DNA of 5,222 nt from NCBI GenBank assembly GCA_005885115.1, contig VAXX01000200.1, positions 1 through 5,222 of the forward strand, written 5' to 3'. The position numbers and the translations under genes were made by a program. Each line of letters begins with the position of its first letter. The stretch's first letter is position 1. The stretch is from Actinomycetota bacterium. GTDB lineage: Bacteria; Actinomycetota; Actinomycetes; Mycobacteriales; Micromonosporaceae. The notes under the pieces are model-generated. The model did no database searches. It was not told the origin of the DNA and worked only from the letters and a program-made list of their open reading frames with translations. This document shows, one piece after another, positions 5,035 through 5,222 of the stretch.

Positions 5035-5222
5035 ACCGAGGCGATCCCCCGACGCGCCTCCCGGGTGCTGGTGGTCGACGAAGCCGGTCGGGTGCTGCTC
5101 TTTCACGGGTTCGACCCGGCCCGGCCGGAGCACGGGTACTGGTTCACGGTGGGCGGCGGGCTGGATCCGGGCGAGAGCGCCGTGCAGGGCGCGGTCCGCG
5201 AGCTGTTCGAGGAGACCGGGTT
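5032..5222 (+). CDS. NUDIX hydrolase (3' partial)
   Basis: GTG 5032 opens a frame still open at the window end, with 63 complete codons visible. The N-terminal strand ASRVLVVDEAGRVLLFHGFD leads to the full Nudix box, G-x5-E-x7-REUxEExG. It is seen as GGLDPGESAVQGAV (42-55) and RELFEETG (56-63), with Glu57, Glu60 and Glu61 as the expected metal-binding residues. Nudix enzymes hydrolyse nucleoside diphosphates linked to another group, acting on damaged nucleotides, sugar nucleotides or dinucleotides. The substrate cannot be deduced from this fragment. NUDIX genes are familiar neighbours of signal peptidase genes in this actinobacterial region. The start is supported by the TAGGCT box 7 nt upstream and by the first strand beginning soon after. 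Confidence 0.9.
   Translation, partial: MTEAIPRRASRVLVVDEAGRVLLFHGFDPARPEHGYWFTVGGGLDPGESAVQGAVRELFEETG

Overview
This window is high-GC DNA with actinobacterial features: strong G/C third-position bias, GTG starts, TAGGCT boxes 6-7 nt before GTG starts, and the block rpsP-khpA-rimM-trmD-rplS followed by tandem type I signal peptidases and a NUDIX gene. The proS-DUF402 pair upstream and the overall style suggest Micromonosporaceae or a close relative. That family placement is inference, not proof. Every real gene lies on the + strand.

Layout. Positions 1-165 hold the 3' end of a class II aminoacyl-tRNA synthetase, probably proS. It overlaps by one base a DUF402 (FomD-like) gene at 165-803, whose last codons look frameshifted. 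Positions 804-961 hold a likely rpsP promoter and a GC-rich leader that can fold into hairpins. rpsP (bS16) starts at GTG 962. Its Lys/Ala-rich tail runs straight into the middle of khpA (KH-domain RNA-binding protein) at about 1361, so rpsP has lost its own stop and khpA its start. rimM (1573-2082), trmD (2096-2854) and rplS (2948-3304) follow intact. A 158-nt gap with a perfect 10-bp hairpin and a possible 20-codon leader ORF precedes lepB1 (3463-4392). lepB2 (4389-5021) overlaps lepB1 by 4 nt. A NUDIX hydrolase starts at GTG 5032 and runs off the end.

How the genes work together. rpsP, khpA, rimM, trmD and rplS form a ribosome biogenesis and tRNA modification operon: two ribosomal proteins, an RNA-binding protein, a 30S maturation factor that binds S19, and the tRNA m1G37 methyltransferase. 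The two signal peptidases remove signal peptides from Sec/Tat-exported proteins at the membrane. proS (tRNA charging) upstream also fits an information-processing neighbourhood.

I found no mobile element, CRISPR array, RNA gene or clearly new system. The points most worth a second look are the two apparent disruptions within about 650 bp (the DUF402 3' frameshift and the rpsP/khpA deletion junction) and two perfect 13-bp inverted repeats in what is left of khpA. One of these repeats starts exactly at the junction. Real mutation and sequencing or assembly error are both possible causes, and the sequence alone cannot separate them.
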